This document shows, one piece after another, positions 35,081 through 44,475 of a stretch of DNA of 64,000 nt (positions are counted from its first letter, which is position 1; every line of letters begins with the position of its first letter). A program made the position numbers and the translations under genes. The notes beneath the pieces were generated by a model, which did not search any database, was not told where the DNA came from, and worked only from the letters and a program-made list of their open reading frames with translations. The stretch is from Ohtaekwangia koreensis (GTDB taxonomy: Bacteria > Bacteroidota > Bacteroidia > Cytophagales > Cyclobacteriaceae), in contig NZ_FUZU01000005.1 of assembly GCF_900167975.1 (NCBI RefSeq), positions 67,001 through 131,000 of the forward strand, read 5' to 3'.

Positions 35081-38000
35081 ATGAAATTACGTTTTTGCAT
35101 TTTTGCATTATTTCTCTTTTCAAATTTGATGACGTCAGTCGCCCAGACTGAAAATTTCAAGTTTGACCATCTATCGGTTAAGCATGGATTGTCTCAAGGA
35201 AATGTATGGGACATTCATCAGGGACATTTGGGGTTTATATGGATCGGCACAGAAGATGGTCTCAACATGTATGACGGATATACTTTCACGGTTTTCCGGA
35301 ACGACCCTGCCGATTCGCTCAGTATCAGCAACAACTTTATTCATTGTATAGAAGAAGACGCTGCGGGTAATTTATGGATTGGTACACAGGGAGGGATCAA
35401 TATTTATAACCGCGACAACAATCGTTTCGAACGGTTGATAAATAATAAAAGTATCAATGGCTCCTTGAGTAGCAGTGATGTGATGGCGATGTTTTTTGAT
35501 TCCCAGGATAATTTATGGGTGGGGACTGAAAAAGGACTTAATCTATATGATCGGAAAACGAAGACCTTCAAATATTTTTTGCATGATGCAAATGATTCAA
35601 AGTCGCTTGCTCATAATAGTGTGAAAGCTATACTCGAAGATAACAAAAAACGTATTTGGGTTGGTACGACAAATGGCTTGAGTCTTTTGAATAGTGATGG
35701 AAAAACATTTACTAATTTCTACCATGATGCAAACAATCCGTTAAGCTTAAGCAGTAATAGAATTACTGCGCTGCTAGAAGATAAGAACCATGTACTGTGG
35801 GTGGGTACATTTGATGGCGGTATAAATAAGCTGTTGTTGACACCCGGCAACTTTGTTCATTATGAACAGCGGGAGAATGACCCAAAAAGTTTAGCGAACA
35901 ACTACGTTGTAGACCTGTCAGAAGATGCTGACGGAAATATATGGGCCGCTACAGACGGAGCATTGAGTCGCCTGAACAGGGATCAAACCTTCACCAACAT
36001 CAAGCCTATACAAGGGGATGAAAGTAGTTTGATGGGAAGCACAGTAACAAAAGCCATGTTCGATCGGAATGACCGCATGTGGGTAGCGACTAGGTTTGGC
36101 GGAGTGAATGTATATGATAAAACTAAATATGGATTCATTCATTTCAAGTATAACATTTTCGATAAGCGTAGTTTAAGTAATAACAATGTTACCTCTTTTG
36201 AAGAAGATAAAAACGGAGACTTTTGGGTAGGAACGGATGGAGGAAGTTTGAATCACTACGATCGACAGTCTAATACATTTACAGAGATCGATGCCTTTGA
36301 TACCAAAAAGGTTTTGGCTATTGAAAGGGATTCAAGAGGAGGACTATGGATTGGCACATGGCATAGTGGACTATATTATTACAATCCGGTAACAAAACAG
36401 GTGAAGCATTACCTGTCTGATCCTGACAAAGTCAATACGATCAGCGATGATAATATATTCTATATCATGAAAGACCGCAGGGGGGATATATGGATTGCAA
36501 CCTGGGGAAATGGTGTCAGTCGGTATAATATAAAAACCGATGATTTTACACGGTTCACCTATGATCCGAATAATCCAAATTCCATTACCTATTCGGGAGT
36601 GCAGTATATATATGAAGATTCGGAAGGAAAGATCTGGTTTGGTATGGAACAGCAAGGGTTAGACATGTACGATCCGGAAACGAATATATTTACGCATTAC
36701 AAAAATGGAGGCGAGGAGGGAACACTTTCCAACGATTATGTATCCTCTATATATGAGGATTCTAAAAAAAGACTTTGGATTGGTACACATGGTGGAGGCT
36801 TGAATCTCTTTGATCGGAAGCTTAAAAAATTCAAAGTATATAGACAGAAAGATGGTTTGCCGAACGATGCTGTTGTAGGTATACTTGAAGATTCGAAGCA
36901 TAACTTGTGGGTGAGCACGAATCAAGGGATATCTCGCTTCGATCCGGAAAAAATAACTTTTAAGAATTTTAAAGAGAGTGATGGTTTGCAAGGTGATCAG
37001 TTTAATCGCTGGGCGTTTGCACGATTGTCTACCGGTGAATTTTTGTTTGGAGGAACCAACGGATTCAATTTGTTTTATCCTGACAGTATCAAAGCCAATA
37101 CATTTAAGCCCCCGGTGTTCATCACCGATTTTAAACTTTTTAACAAGACCGTTAGCATTGGAGAAAATGAGGTGTTGAGAAAGAATATTATTCTCACAAA
37201 AGACATCGAGCTTAGCTATAGCCAGAATATGTTCTCGCTTGATTTCGCGGCTCTGAACTATCGGCAGCCGGAGAAAAACCAATATGCGTATAAACTGGAA
37301 GGATTTGATAAGCAATGGAATTATATAGGCACAAAGCGAACCGCTATGTATACCAACCTTAATCCGGGAGAATATATCTTTAAGGTAATAGCCTCTAACA
37401 ATGACGGACTGTGGAATGAGGAGGGTACTTCAATCCGTATCATTGTAACACCACCTTATTGGAGTACATGGTGGTTTCGTACAATTATACTCTTGGCTAT
37501 AGCAGGTGGTATATTTGCTTTTGTACGGACGCGCATCAATGCTATTAAAAACCAGAAGAAGAAACTCGAGGCACAGGTACGAGTGCAAACAGCGGAGGTA
37601 GTGGCGCAGAAAGAAGCATTGCAAACACAAGCCGAAAATCTCCAAAAGTTAAATGATAAGTTGCAGACACAGGCCGGTGTACTCGAAACGATCAATCATG
37701 AACTGGAGGACCAGAAAAATGAGATCGTTGCCAAACGTGAAGAAGCAGAGCAAGCCAGACGTGATGCTGAGCGAGCAAACCAGGCGAAGAGTATATTTCT
37801 GGCCACGATGAGCCATGAGATACGGACACCGATGAACGGTGTGCTGGGTATGGCTTCACTATTAGCGGAAACACAACTTACCACGGAGCAGCAAGAGTAT
37901 ACGGAGACGATCCGCAGCAGCGGTGATGCGCTGCTAACAGTTATCAACGATATACTTGACTTCTCAAAAATTGAATCGGGTAATCTGGAGTTGGACTATC

Positions 38001-39325
38001 ATAGTTTTGACATGCGTCAATGTGTGGAGGAAGTGATGGATGTTTTCTCATCGAAGGCAGCACAAAAAGGATTGGACCTGGTATATCAGATCGATTACCA
38101 GATCCCGGCACAAATTATAGGCGATAGCCACCGGCTAAGACAGGTATTGATCAACCTGATCAACAACGCGATGAAGTTTACTCATAAAGGGGAAGTTTTC
38201 CTGGGTATAGATTTACTTTCTATGGATAACGATCAGCTTGAGCTTGCGTTTCATGTTCGGGATACGGGTATAGGTATACCTTCGGATAAAATTTCACGGC
38301 TGTTCAAAGCTTTTTCACAAGTGGATTCTTCGACTACGCGTAGGTATGGTGGCACGGGTTTAGGACTGGTGATCAGTCAGCGACTTGTAGAATTAATGGG
38401 AGGTATGATCACTGTGGAGAGTACTGTGAATGTAGGCACTACCTTTAATTTTGTAATCAAGAGTGCTGTGAGTCAGGAGTCCCTTCGTCAATATGTACAT
38501 TGTAATACCGTTGGTAACGAAGGTAAAAAAGTATTGCTGGTAGATGATAACGCTACGAACCTTATTATACTCAAAACGCAATTGGATCAGTGGAAGCTGA
38601 CCCCTACATTGGCGCTCTCCGGACATCAGGCGTTAGATATACTCACGCATCACCATGATCATTTTGATCTTGTAATTACGGATATGCAAATGCCGGATAT
38701 GGATGGTGTGCAATTATCGCAGCGTATCAAAGCAAAAAACGCACGGCTCCCGATAATACTATTAAGTTCTGTTGGCGATGAAAGCAAGAAGAAATACCCT
38801 GATCTGTTTAACTCGGTATTAAACAAACCTGTAAAACAACAGCAGTTGTGCAGAGTTATACAGGCAGCCTTGCGACCAGAGGGTATGTTTGTTACTGTAG
38901 AAGCGCAAAAGCCCAAGCAAGTATTATCGGAGGAGTTTGCAGACAAATATCCACTACGGATTTTAATTGCAGAGGACAACCCCGTGAATCAAAAACTCGC
39001 GATTCGTGTACTGAATAAATTAGGGTATAAAAAAGTTGATGTTGCTCATAACGGTGTAGAGGTAATCGAAAAAGTTGCAGAGCAATTTTATGAAATTATC
39101 TTGATGGATGTGCAGATGCCTGGAATGGATGGATTGGAAGCGACTCGTAAATTAAGAACTATGTCAGGCGAACGTCCTACGATTATAGCGATGACTGCGA
39201 ATGCTATGCAGGGCGATCGCGAGGAATGTATCAGTGCCGGTATGGATGACTATATCAGCAAGCCGGTTAAACTTGAGACACTTGTGTCGGTTCTTGAAAA
39301 GTGGGCGGTAAAGAGTGATGTGTAA
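35081..39325 (+). CDS. Giant propeller hybrid histidine kinase with two receiver domains and no HTH
   Basis: 1414 residues from ATG 35081, which starts the signal peptide [14 protein letters not shown]...SVAQ; an earlier frame start at 35018 adds 21 unlikely residues. Order: Reg_prop double propeller (about 25-660, repeated LWIGT/LWVGT), Y_Y_Y domain, membrane helix near residue 805, a long coiled coil (about 820-900, rich in Gln, Glu, Lys), H-box [13 protein letters not shown] (His912), HATPase with two Gly boxes, receiver 1 (phospho-Asp1201 in [11 protein letters not shown]) and receiver 2 (phospho-Asp1343 in [11 protein letters not shown]). Unlike the two HTCS proteins here there is no AraC domain, so it must pass phosphate to a separate protein. 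No SusCD genes or phosphotransfer gene is adjacent. Confidence 0.93.
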   Translation: MKLRFCIFALFLFSNLMTSVAQTENFKFDHLSVKHGLSQGNVWDIHQGHLGFIWIGTEDGLNMYDGYTFTVFRNDPADSLSISNNFIHCIEEDAAGNLWIGTQGGINIYNRDNNRFERLINNKSINGSLSSSDVMAMFFDSQDNLWVGTEKGLNLYDRKTKTFKYFLHDANDSKSLAHNSVKAILEDNKKRIWVGTTNGLSLLNSDGKTFTNFYHDANNPLSLSSNRITALLEDKNHVLWVGTFDGGINKLLLTPGNFVHYEQRENDPKSLANNYVVDLSEDADGNIWAATDGALSRLNRDQTFTNIKPIQGDESSLMGSTVTKAMFDRNDRMWVATRFGGVNVYDKTKYGFIHFKYNIFDKRSLSNNNVTSFEEDKNGDFWVGTDGGSLNHYDRQSNTFTEIDAFDTKKVLAIERDSRGGLWIGTWHSGLYYYNPVTKQVKHYLSDPDKVNTISDDNIFYIMKDRRGDIWIATWGNGVSRYNIKTDDFTRFTYDPNNPNSITYSGVQYIYEDSEGKIWFGMEQQGLDMYDPETNIFTHYKNGGEEGTLSNDYVSSIYEDSKKRLWIGTHGGGLNLFDRKLKKFKVYRQKDGLPNDAVVGILEDSKHNLWVSTNQGISRFDPEKITFKNFKESDGLQGDQFNRWAFARLSTGEFLFGGTNGFNLFYPDSIKANTFKPPVFITDFKLFNKTVSIGENEVLRKNIILTKDIELSYSQNMFSLDFAALNYRQPEKNQYAYKLEGFDKQWNYIGTKRTAMYTNLNPGEYIFKVIASNNDGLWNEEGTSIRIIVTPPYWSTWWFRTIILLAIAGGIFAFVRTRINAIKNQKKKLEAQVRVQTAEVVAQKEALQTQAENLQKLNDKLQTQAGVLETINHELEDQKNEIVAKREEAEQARRDAERANQAKSIFLATMSHEIRTPMNGVLGMASLLAETQLTTEQQEYTETIRSSGDALLTVINDILDFSKIESGNLELDYHSFDMRQCVEEVMDVFSSKAAQKGLDLVYQIDYQIPAQIIGDSHRLRQVLINLINNAMKFTHKGEVFLGIDLLSMDNDQLELAFHVRDTGIGIPSDKISRLFKAFSQVDSSTTRRYGGTGLGLVISQRLVELMGGMITVESTVNVGTTFNFVIKSAVSQESLRQYVHCNTVGNEGKKVLLVDDNATNLIILKTQLDQWKLTPTLALSGHQALDILTHHHDHFDLVITDMQMPDMDGVQLSQRIKAKNARLPIILLSSVGDESKKKYPDLFNSVLNKPVKQQQLCRVIQAALRPEGMFVTVEAQKPKQVLSEEFADKYPLRILIAEDNPVNQKLAIRVLNKLGYKKVDVAHNGVEVIEKVAEQFYEIILMDVQMPGMDGLEATRKLRTMSGERPTIIAMTANAMQGDREECISAGMDDYISKPVKLETLVSVLEKWAVKSDV

Positions 39326-39443
39326 TTTAAAAGCATGGAGCGCATATACTTTCATGTAGTGCGTGCCCCCTTGCGTTTAAGTCGTGTGTGCTTTTGCGCG
39401 GGGTATAGATTGTGCTTTCTACAAACGCGCAGGCCGCGCGTGT

Positions 39444-39494
39444 AAATTGGTTTATAGGTTTCGGATCAGCGATCCGAAACCTATAAACCAATTT
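39444..39494 (+). terminator. 24-bp perfect hairpin after the hybrid kinase gene
   Basis: Arms 39444-39467 and 39471-39494 are perfectly complementary over 24 bp, with only a 3-nt loop (agc). It lies in the 260-base convergent gap between the kinase and VanW genes, 118 bases past the kinase stop. It is symmetrical and would block both strands. Confidence 0.75.
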
Positions 39495-39501
39495 TGTATT
39501 T

Positions 39502-39531
39502 GTTACAAAATCTTTGATTTGTAACTTTTTT
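39502..39531 (+). terminator. Second, T-tailed terminator in tandem
   Basis: gttacaaa (39502-39509) and tttgtaac (39518-39525) form an 8-bp stem with an 8-nt loop, followed by six T (39526-39531). This is a standard intrinsic terminator for the plus strand, 7 bases after the long hairpin. Confidence 0.75.
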
Positions 39532-39585
39532 ACATGCTATATATAGACACTTAATCACGTTAGGATGATCGCCAATGCGAAAAAA

Positions 39586-40407
39586 TTATACTATATCTTT
39601 ATAAGAATCCGGTGTATAGGTGACGCGTGCAAAATTTTTGGTTACGAGTTCTGTATCAACCACTTTTCCACTTTCAAATTTTAAAATCTTCTCTCGCCAT
39701 ATTTCATTCTTCCGAAAGAACTGTCCATCGATTTTCAGGAACTGGTGATCTTTTTCGAAAACGTGATATGCATAGTTGAGTTCAGTGTCAATACGAAGTT
39801 CTCCTTCCAGACATTTATCTGTGAGCCATAGATTTACTTGAAAGGTATATTTCGTGTTATTGGTGAATTGATAATCACGGTAGTTGTAGAAAACTGTAGC
39901 GCCACTTCCAAAGGGTAAAACCCTTCCATCATCCGGAAAGGGATCGAAGGAGTGATGGTCGCGCTCCGTTACTGTCAGCGGACTATGCATAACCAGCCAA
40001 TGAATCAAATTCGAGATCTGGCAAATGCCACCACCAACGCCCGGCCTGGCTTCCCCAAATGATAGTTCCATTCCTGGCAGGTATCCTTTTCGCGCAGAAG
40101 GAAATCCAACAAGTTTGCAGAATGAAAATGTTTCTCCCGGTTTGATCACGATACCGTCAACCTCTTTAACAGCGATCTTGAGATTCGTTACCTTATTAAT
40201 TTGTAACTGCATATCGCTTTCGCCCAGTTTCTTCAATAAAACCGATTGATGCTTTTTTATTCTATAGGGAAGTTTTTCTGTGGTGTGTAGTGAAGTATAT
40301 CTTTTGCCATCAAAAAGCCAATCAAGATGGCGTCTACCGCGTCTTGCCCATACGGCCAGAAAATATAGGGCAGGATGCCGCTGACTCAGTAATTTTCGTG
40401 ATCTCAT
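39586..40407 (-). CDS. VanW-family protein
   Basis: 273 residues without a signal peptide. The VanW signature is strong: VDGIVIKPGETFSFCKLVG, KGYLPGMELSFGEARPGVGGG, CQISNLIHWLVMHSPLTVTERDHHSFD and GATVFYNYRDYQF. VanW was first seen in vancomycin-resistance clusters but its biochemical role is not known; no other van gene is present here, so resistance should not be inferred. It overlaps the RNase H gene by 4 bases (ATGA-type coupling), so the two are translated together. Confidence 0.88.
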   Translation of the reverse strand: MRSRKLLSQRHPALYFLAVWARRGRRHLDWLFDGKRYTSLHTTEKLPYRIKKHQSVLLKKLGESDMQLQINKVTNLKIAVKEVDGIVIKPGETFSFCKLVGFPSARKGYLPGMELSFGEARPGVGGGICQISNLIHWLVMHSPLTVTERDHHSFDPFPDDGRVLPFGSGATVFYNYRDYQFTNNTKYTFQVNLWLTDKCLEGELRIDTELNYAYHVFEKDHQFLKIDGQFFRKNEIWREKILKFESGKVVDTELVTKNFARVTYTPDSYKDIV

Positions 40408-40895
40408 TCTTGCGCGCTGTTTTTGATATATAGCCGTACTGCTGCGCGGGCAATCATATCCGCCTCACGGTTATAGTCATGCACGTCTGTTCGCTTTTGA
40501 TGCGATGCAACTTTAATGAATGTAACGGGATATACTTCCAATAGTTTTAGAAGCGTTTGTACAAGCTGTGAATTCTGAATATCAGTCCCTCGCCTGGTAT
40601 GAAAATCATTGCTCTTAAATTTGGATGCACGGCCGGGGATGCCCATTACATATTGACTGTCGGTATATATTTCGATGCGTGCAAAATCCAGCGAGAGGTC
40701 TTTGATGTGATGGATGGCTTGAATCACAGCAACAATTTCCATTTGGTTATTGGTAGTATGTTCAGCCGTTCCTTTCAGGATTAACTTCTCCCCTTCCAGG
40801 AGCAGTATAGCTACCCACGCACCTATACGAAGACCGGTATGGCAGCTCCCATCGGTATATATGCGAACAACTGCTGAAGTGTGAGGCAAGTTCAA
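40404..40895 (-). CDS. RNase H family ribonuclease (RNase HI-like)
   Basis: 163 residues. The four acidic catalytic residues of RNase HI are visible: Asp15 in YTDGSC, Glu53 in NNQMEIVA, Asp79 in IYTDSQYV, and Asp146 in NREADMIA. KVASHQKRTDVHDYN matches the region before the last Asp, with a His typical of the flexible loop. It would cut RNA in RNA-DNA hybrids. It is a little divergent from housekeeping RnhA, with an insertion GRASKFKSNDFHTRRG, so it may be a second RNase H of the cell. It is in an operon with the phosphodiesterase (4 bases upstream) and VanW (4-base overlap). Confidence 0.85.
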   Translation of the reverse strand: MNLPHTSAVVRIYTDGSCHTGLRIGAWVAILLLEGEKLILKGTAEHTTNNQMEIVAVIQAIHHIKDLSLDFARIEIYTDSQYVMGIPGRASKFKSNDFHTRRGTDIQNSQLVQTLLKLLEVYPVTFIKVASHQKRTDVHDYNREADMIARAAVRLYIKNSAQE

Positions 40896-40899
40896 AATA

Positions 40900-41862
40900 T
40901 TAAAATTCCAACGGTATACCCTGCTCCGGGTATACCAGTTTGACCTGGAGTGCGTTTAATTCACTCAATTGTTTTTTAATCTTCGTTTCATTGTCGGCAA
41001 CCGGTTTAATATGCGTAATCACAATTGAAAATCCTTTCAAAGAATGATTGCTATAGCTGTTCAGAATGTTGAGTTCGTTCATGAGTAGCCGCGGAGTAAG
41101 GTGTCCAAACAATAGCTTATCAGGTTGCTCATTTGGAAAAGATACTTCAATGAAAATGGCTTTGAGTTGTTTTGCTTTTATCAGTGGGCCAACCTGCCGC
41201 CACAGTAGATGAAGGTTTTGGGAATGTTCAATAGTGTCAGCACCGGTGTCACCCAGATATAGTATATAATTATTATTTTGACGTATGAGAAAAGCAGTAC
41301 TTTGACCCGGTGCAGCATGACTCAGCGCAAATGCTTTTACGCTCATTGAAGTTTGTGCTAACGGAATTTCATTCCCGGTGGAGAGAGCAGTATACTGGTA
41401 CTTGTTGAGCGTTGGTTTTTCTCCTTCATTGCCAAAGTTCGCCCAGCTCTTCCAGCTAAAATATTTTTCTTTAATCACATCGAGACAAAAAGGAAGTCCA
41501 TATATAGGCTTTGGAGAATCCTCCGGTGAGTTGATGATCAACCCTGCAACGTGGTCAAGGTGTGGATGGGAGAGAAGGTATCCCTTAATCATGCTTCGCT
41601 GTATTTCTGAAGGTGTGCCTTTTACAAGACCGCGATCGACTACTCTTTGCAGTCCCGCGTGTATTGTACCTGCATCGAGACATACATAATCCGTTGTGCC
41701 CTTAACGCCCACCAGGTACGATGATAAATTGCTTTCATCGCTGCCGCCTTTTACACCCAATGGAATTACCTGGAATGTAGCTTGCGACAAAACCGTAAAT
41801 GCATATACTGCAAAAATTGCCGTGAGGTAAATTGTCCGATGTATCATGTTGCAATGATACAT
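40900..41862 (-). CDS. Class II 3',5'-cyclic-nucleotide phosphodiesterase, metallo-beta-lactamase fold
   Basis: 320 residues with a signal peptide (FAVYAFTVLSQA). The motif LLSHPHLDHVAGLII (His-Pro-His-Leu-Asp-His, 99-104) is the class II PDE signature of yeast PDE1 and bacterial CpdP. Later metal ligands are seen in ALSHAAPGQS, LGDTGAD and FGHLTP. It would hydrolyse cAMP or cGMP, and the signal peptide places it in the periplasm, as for Vibrio CpdP. Two in-frame ATGs, 41862 and 41847, both lie inside a perfect 12-bp inverted repeat (41836-41865), so start choice is uncertain. RNase H follows 4 bases later. Confidence 0.87.
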   Translation of the reverse strand: MYHCNMIHRTIYLTAIFAVYAFTVLSQATFQVIPLGVKGGSDESNLSSYLVGVKGTTDYVCLDAGTIHAGLQRVVDRGLVKGTPSEIQRSMIKGYLLSHPHLDHVAGLIINSPEDSPKPIYGLPFCLDVIKEKYFSWKSWANFGNEGEKPTLNKYQYTALSTGNEIPLAQTSMSVKAFALSHAAPGQSTAFLIRQNNNYILYLGDTGADTIEHSQNLHLLWRQVGPLIKAKQLKAIFIEVSFPNEQPDKLLFGHLTPRLLMNELNILNSYSNHSLKGFSIVITHIKPVADNETKIKKQLSELNALQVKLVYPEQGIPLEF

Positions 41863-41865
41863 CGG
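41836..41865 (-). promoter_or_regulatory. Inverted repeat covering both candidate start codons of the phosphodiesterase gene
   Basis: ccgatgtatcat (41836-41847) and atgatacatcgg (41854-41865) pair perfectly over 12 bp with a 6-nt loop. Read on the minus strand, the first ATG is in one arm and the second ATG in the other. In RNA this would hide both start codons, suggesting translational control; it could instead be an operator. Confidence 0.5.
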
Positions 41866-41963
41866 ATTGATGAGAATTGCAGTACAAGATTATTTAATCG
41901 GAGCGTGTTAATTTTTGCCAACGCATTTTCTGCTATAGTATCCGTGTAGTATAGAAGACAGGT

Positions 41964-42476
41964 TTACTCTTTCATTTTGATTGGAATCCAGATTTCCTCT
42001 TCCGAATCGGGATCATCGTTTTTGTATTTGTCCCCTAATATTTCGAAATGTTCACGGGTGTCTAACGCATACTCGGATTGTGGCAACCAGGCACCAAATA
42101 TATATTGGAATGTTTTATAAAAAGTCGCAGATGCGCCTCTGTGTAAGAACACAGCATAGAGACCACCACGCAAGGTATAGGGCTCCATTGTTTCAGGAAC
42201 ATCTGTAAAATCAGAGACTTCCTGCGCTGCCCATTTCTCAAATACTGTATCAGGATTGAAATTCTTGAAATCATGTGATGGATCATATACCTGAATGCAA
42301 AGTAAATCAGTAGACAGGCTGTTTTTGATAAGCTTTCGTTCAGGCATAAAGCTTTTCCACAACTCAAAAGTTTTGTTGTTAGACAAACTCATGGTAAGCC
42401 GTTTACCTACCAATTTTTTTTCCGGCAGTGTCTCAATGCGCGGTTCTGTTCCGTATGTAGTTGTATAGGCTTGCAT
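41964..42476 (-). CDS. GyrI-like small-molecule binding domain protein
   Basis: 170 residues, cytosolic. It matches stand-alone GyrI-like/AraC effector-binding domains: KKLVGKRLTMSLSNN at strand 1, ELWKSFMP, the central WAAQEVSDFTDVPETMEPYTLRGGLYAVFLHRG with the conserved Gly-Gly-Tyr-Ala, YIFGAWLPQSEYALD, and a C-terminal EEEIWIPIK. Such SHS2-fold proteins bind drugs or other ligands or act as DNA gyrase inhibitors. There is no DNA-binding domain. Monocistronic between two unrelated minus-strand genes. Confidence 0.85.
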   Translation of the reverse strand: MQAYTTTYGTEPRIETLPEKKLVGKRLTMSLSNNKTFELWKSFMPERKLIKNSLSTDLLCIQVYDPSHDFKNFNPDTVFEKWAAQEVSDFTDVPETMEPYTLRGGLYAVFLHRGASATFYKTFQYIFGAWLPQSEYALDTREHFEILGDKYKNDDPDSEEEIWIPIKMKE

Positions 42477-42612
42477 GTTCTTTATTATTTGGGATGGCGC
42501 GTTATTATATAGGGATGGTTACGTATACAAATATAACAACGTAAGCGCTGCTTCGCATTATCAAGTTTAAGATAGATTAAATGACATGAGGCAGCTCAAT
42601 GTTTCCTGTTTA

Positions 42613-43125
42613 TTACGCTGGTGTGATCAACAGCGCCTCCTTTGTAAAATGCAGGTATTCTACAATCAGTTTTATGCCCGGCTTATAGCGCGAATAGTCT
42701 TCGGGACTTACCCGGATTCTTATTTCACTATTTTTATGTTGTCCTGCAAAGGATAAATATTCGCCGTATTCAGTTTTATCTTTCCCAATAACGATTCCGG
42801 TAAGTTTGCTCTTTCCTCTCAAAATGTCCTTTCTTAAGTTCCGTGCACTATATTTCGTAAACAGCAAGCCTACACCATAGACAAAAAAAAACGTAAACAC
42901 CGAAGCACCCCCCAGGAGTAGAAAATCATAATACTTTAGGTCATTAAATTTTCCCCGAAGCAGATAACCAATAAACGCTATCACGGGCAGTGTACATAGA
43001 GCACATATCCATGGTATTTTTGCTTCTTCCTTGATTTTGTGATCAAACGCTTTCAGTTCGGCACCATTCAACGGAATGTTTTCCTCTACTATAGTATCTG
43101 TATAGTGTACACTAGTTTCTGTCAT
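42613..43125 (-). CDS. Membrane protein of unknown function
   Basis: 170 residues with two membrane helices (WICALCTLPVIAFIGYLL, about 39-56; DFLLLGGASVFTFFFVYGVGLLFT, about 67-90) and a cytosolic or periplasmic C-terminal beta-rich region of about 75 residues (LTGIVIGKDKTEYGEYLSFAG; IRVSPEDYSRYKPGIKLIVEYL). The C-terminal part resembles the domain fused to helices in DUF-type membrane proteins, but I do not recognise a family. It lies 70 bases upstream of no shared operon partner. Confidence 0.65.
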   Translation of the reverse strand: MTETSVHYTDTIVEENIPLNGAELKAFDHKIKEEAKIPWICALCTLPVIAFIGYLLRGKFNDLKYYDFLLLGGASVFTFFFVYGVGLLFTKYSARNLRKDILRGKSKLTGIVIGKDKTEYGEYLSFAGQHKNSEIRIRVSPEDYSRYKPGIKLIVEYLHFTKEALLITPA

Positions 43126-43195
43126 TATACTTTTTAACGTAGCGTTTGAATTCTATTTATACATTCGGTAAATGAAGATATAGGTAATCGCTTAT

Positions 43196-43585
43196 CTAAT
43201 GTATAGCCTTGTGTTTGTTGTGCTCAGCCTCTGTCTTTATTTTACTTCTATGCATCTTTCCCCATGCTGTAAGCGCCTTTAATACATCTTGCAGCGAATC
43301 GGTATAGTCAGTGGCTTTGTATTCGATAATAATTGGAGACGCTTCCTCATGGACGGTTCGCGTTACGAAACCGTTCATCTCCAAATCTTTCAGTTCGTTG
43401 GATAAAACACGGGCAGAGATGCCGGTAACTTTTCGCTGCAACTCATTAAACCGTTGACTTCCTTCAGACAACGCAATGATAATCTTTAGTTTCCATTTTC
43501 CGCCGATGACGTAAAGCGCATCATCCACAGCGCTGAGGCTCCCTGCACATTCACGGTATTCTAATTTGGTTCTCGGTATAGGCAT
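43196..43585 (-). CDS. HxlR-family (DUF24) transcriptional regulator
   Basis: 129-residue winged-helix protein: DALYVIGGKWKLKIIIALSEGSQRFNELQRKVTGISARVLSNELKDLEMNGFV is the complete HxlR signature. A single N-terminal Cys13, ahead of the GGKW motif, is placed much like the redox-sensing cysteine of YodB and HypR in Bacillus, so oxidant or quinone sensing is plausible. It is divergent from an azoreductase gene, which is the same pairing as YodB with AzoR1. A 20-bp palindrome lies between the two genes. Regulation of the azoreductase is thus a strong inference. Confidence 0.9.
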   Translation of the reverse strand: MPIPRTKLEYRECAGSLSAVDDALYVIGGKWKLKIIIALSEGSQRFNELQRKVTGISARVLSNELKDLEMNGFVTRTVHEEASPIIIEYKATDYTDSLQDVLKALTAWGKMHRSKIKTEAEHNKHKAIH

Positions 43586-43607
43586 ATAGTCGAATTCAAG
43601 CTTACGT

Positions 43608-43627
43608 AAAGGTTAGCGCTAACCTTT
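43608..43627. promoter_or_regulatory. 20-bp perfect palindrome, candidate HxlR operator
   Basis: AAAGGTTAGC-GCTAACCTTT at 43608-43627, 23 bases upstream of the HxlR start. A second palindrome, CCATTCGAATGG, lies at 43725-43736 nearer the azoreductase. HxlR dimers bind palindromes of this size in shared promoters. A TAAGTTTG at 43662-43669 matches the TAnnTTTG promoter element. Confidence 0.65.
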
Positions 43628-43820
43628 TGTATACTACTTACAAAGGTATAGCAAAGCTATTTAAGTTTGTAACAACAAATTCCGGAAAAAAGTCGCTGTC
43701 ATGATGCGCAAAATCAATTGTATACCATTCGAATGGCACAGCTATGAGGCCACATGTGATTAAATCCACATGCTGACTGTTTTAAGCATCTGTCCGTTCG
43801 GAACAAACCTTAAAACACAC

Positions 43821-44420
43821 ATGAAAAAAATATTGCATATCGTATCCAGCCCAAGAGGAGAGGAATCAAACAGTACACTACTGGGGAAAAGTATTATAGA
43901 GAAGCTGCTTGCTCAATATCCGGGTAGCACCGTTACGGTTAATAATGTAGTGGAAAAACAATATCAACCGCTGCAGTCGGTTCACGTTGTGGCCTATCGA
44001 CTGCCGGATGATAGCCATACACAAGACCAACGAATTGCACTTCGTGAATCGAATGCAGCCATTGCAGAATTGTTTGCGGCTGATATTATAGTAATCAGCA
44101 CACCGCTATATAATTTTGCTATACCTGCAGCGCTCAAAGGATGGATAGACCATATTGTACGCCCCGGAAAAACGTTCAGCTATCAAACCGGCAAAGTAGA
44201 AGGCTTGTTGAAGCAGAAGGAAGTATATCTGGCCATTGCTTCCAACGGTGTATTTTCAGACGGTCCTATGAAAACTATGGATCACGCAGAGCCATACTTG
44301 CGATTCATACTCGGCTTTGTAGGGATTACCCAGATAGCAACATATCGTATTGAAGGTTCTGGTATACCGGGCGTAATGGAAACCGCAGTACAGAAGGGAC
44401 TGGAAAGCGTAGTGGTATAG
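43821..44420 (+). CDS. azoR: FMN-dependent NADH-azoreductase
   Basis: 199 residues from ATG 43821; an in-frame ATG at 43770 adds 17 unlikely residues. It has a flavodoxin-like fold: KKILHIVSSPRGEESNSTLLG is the FMN phosphate loop region, ADIIVISTPLYNFAIPAALKGWIDHIVRPGKTFSY is the AzoR/AcpD signature, and LAIASNGVFSDGPM binds the flavin edge. AzoR enzymes use NADH to reduce azo compounds and quinones by two electrons, protecting against quinone stress. Divergent from the HxlR regulator with palindromic DNA between. Confidence 0.92.
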   Translation: MKKILHIVSSPRGEESNSTLLGKSIIEKLLAQYPGSTVTVNNVVEKQYQPLQSVHVVAYRLPDDSHTQDQRIALRESNAAIAELFAADIIVISTPLYNFAIPAALKGWIDHIVRPGKTFSYQTGKVEGLLKQKEVYLAIASNGVFSDGPMKTMDHAEPYLRFILGFVGITQIATYRIEGSGIPGVMETAVQKGLESVVV

Positions 44421-44475
44421 GTATATTTCTGTCGGGAGTCATCCTTCCTCTCTCGCAAGTCTTCAGGGTTGTCCT

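Noticed and set aside
36659-37315. 218-codon frame on the minus strand
   Set aside because: Lies entirely within the hybrid kinase gene, in its complement, with no protein family pattern; it is a shadow of the strong plus-strand gene.
39335-39445. 36-codon plus-strand frame after the hybrid kinase gene
   Set aside because: Arg- and Cys-rich reading with no pattern, ending at the edge of the long hairpin; not supported as a gene.
39586-40407. VanW as a vancomycin-resistance determinant
   Set aside because: No vanH, vanA, vanX or other resistance gene nearby; stand-alone VanW-domain proteins are common in bacteria with no link to resistance.
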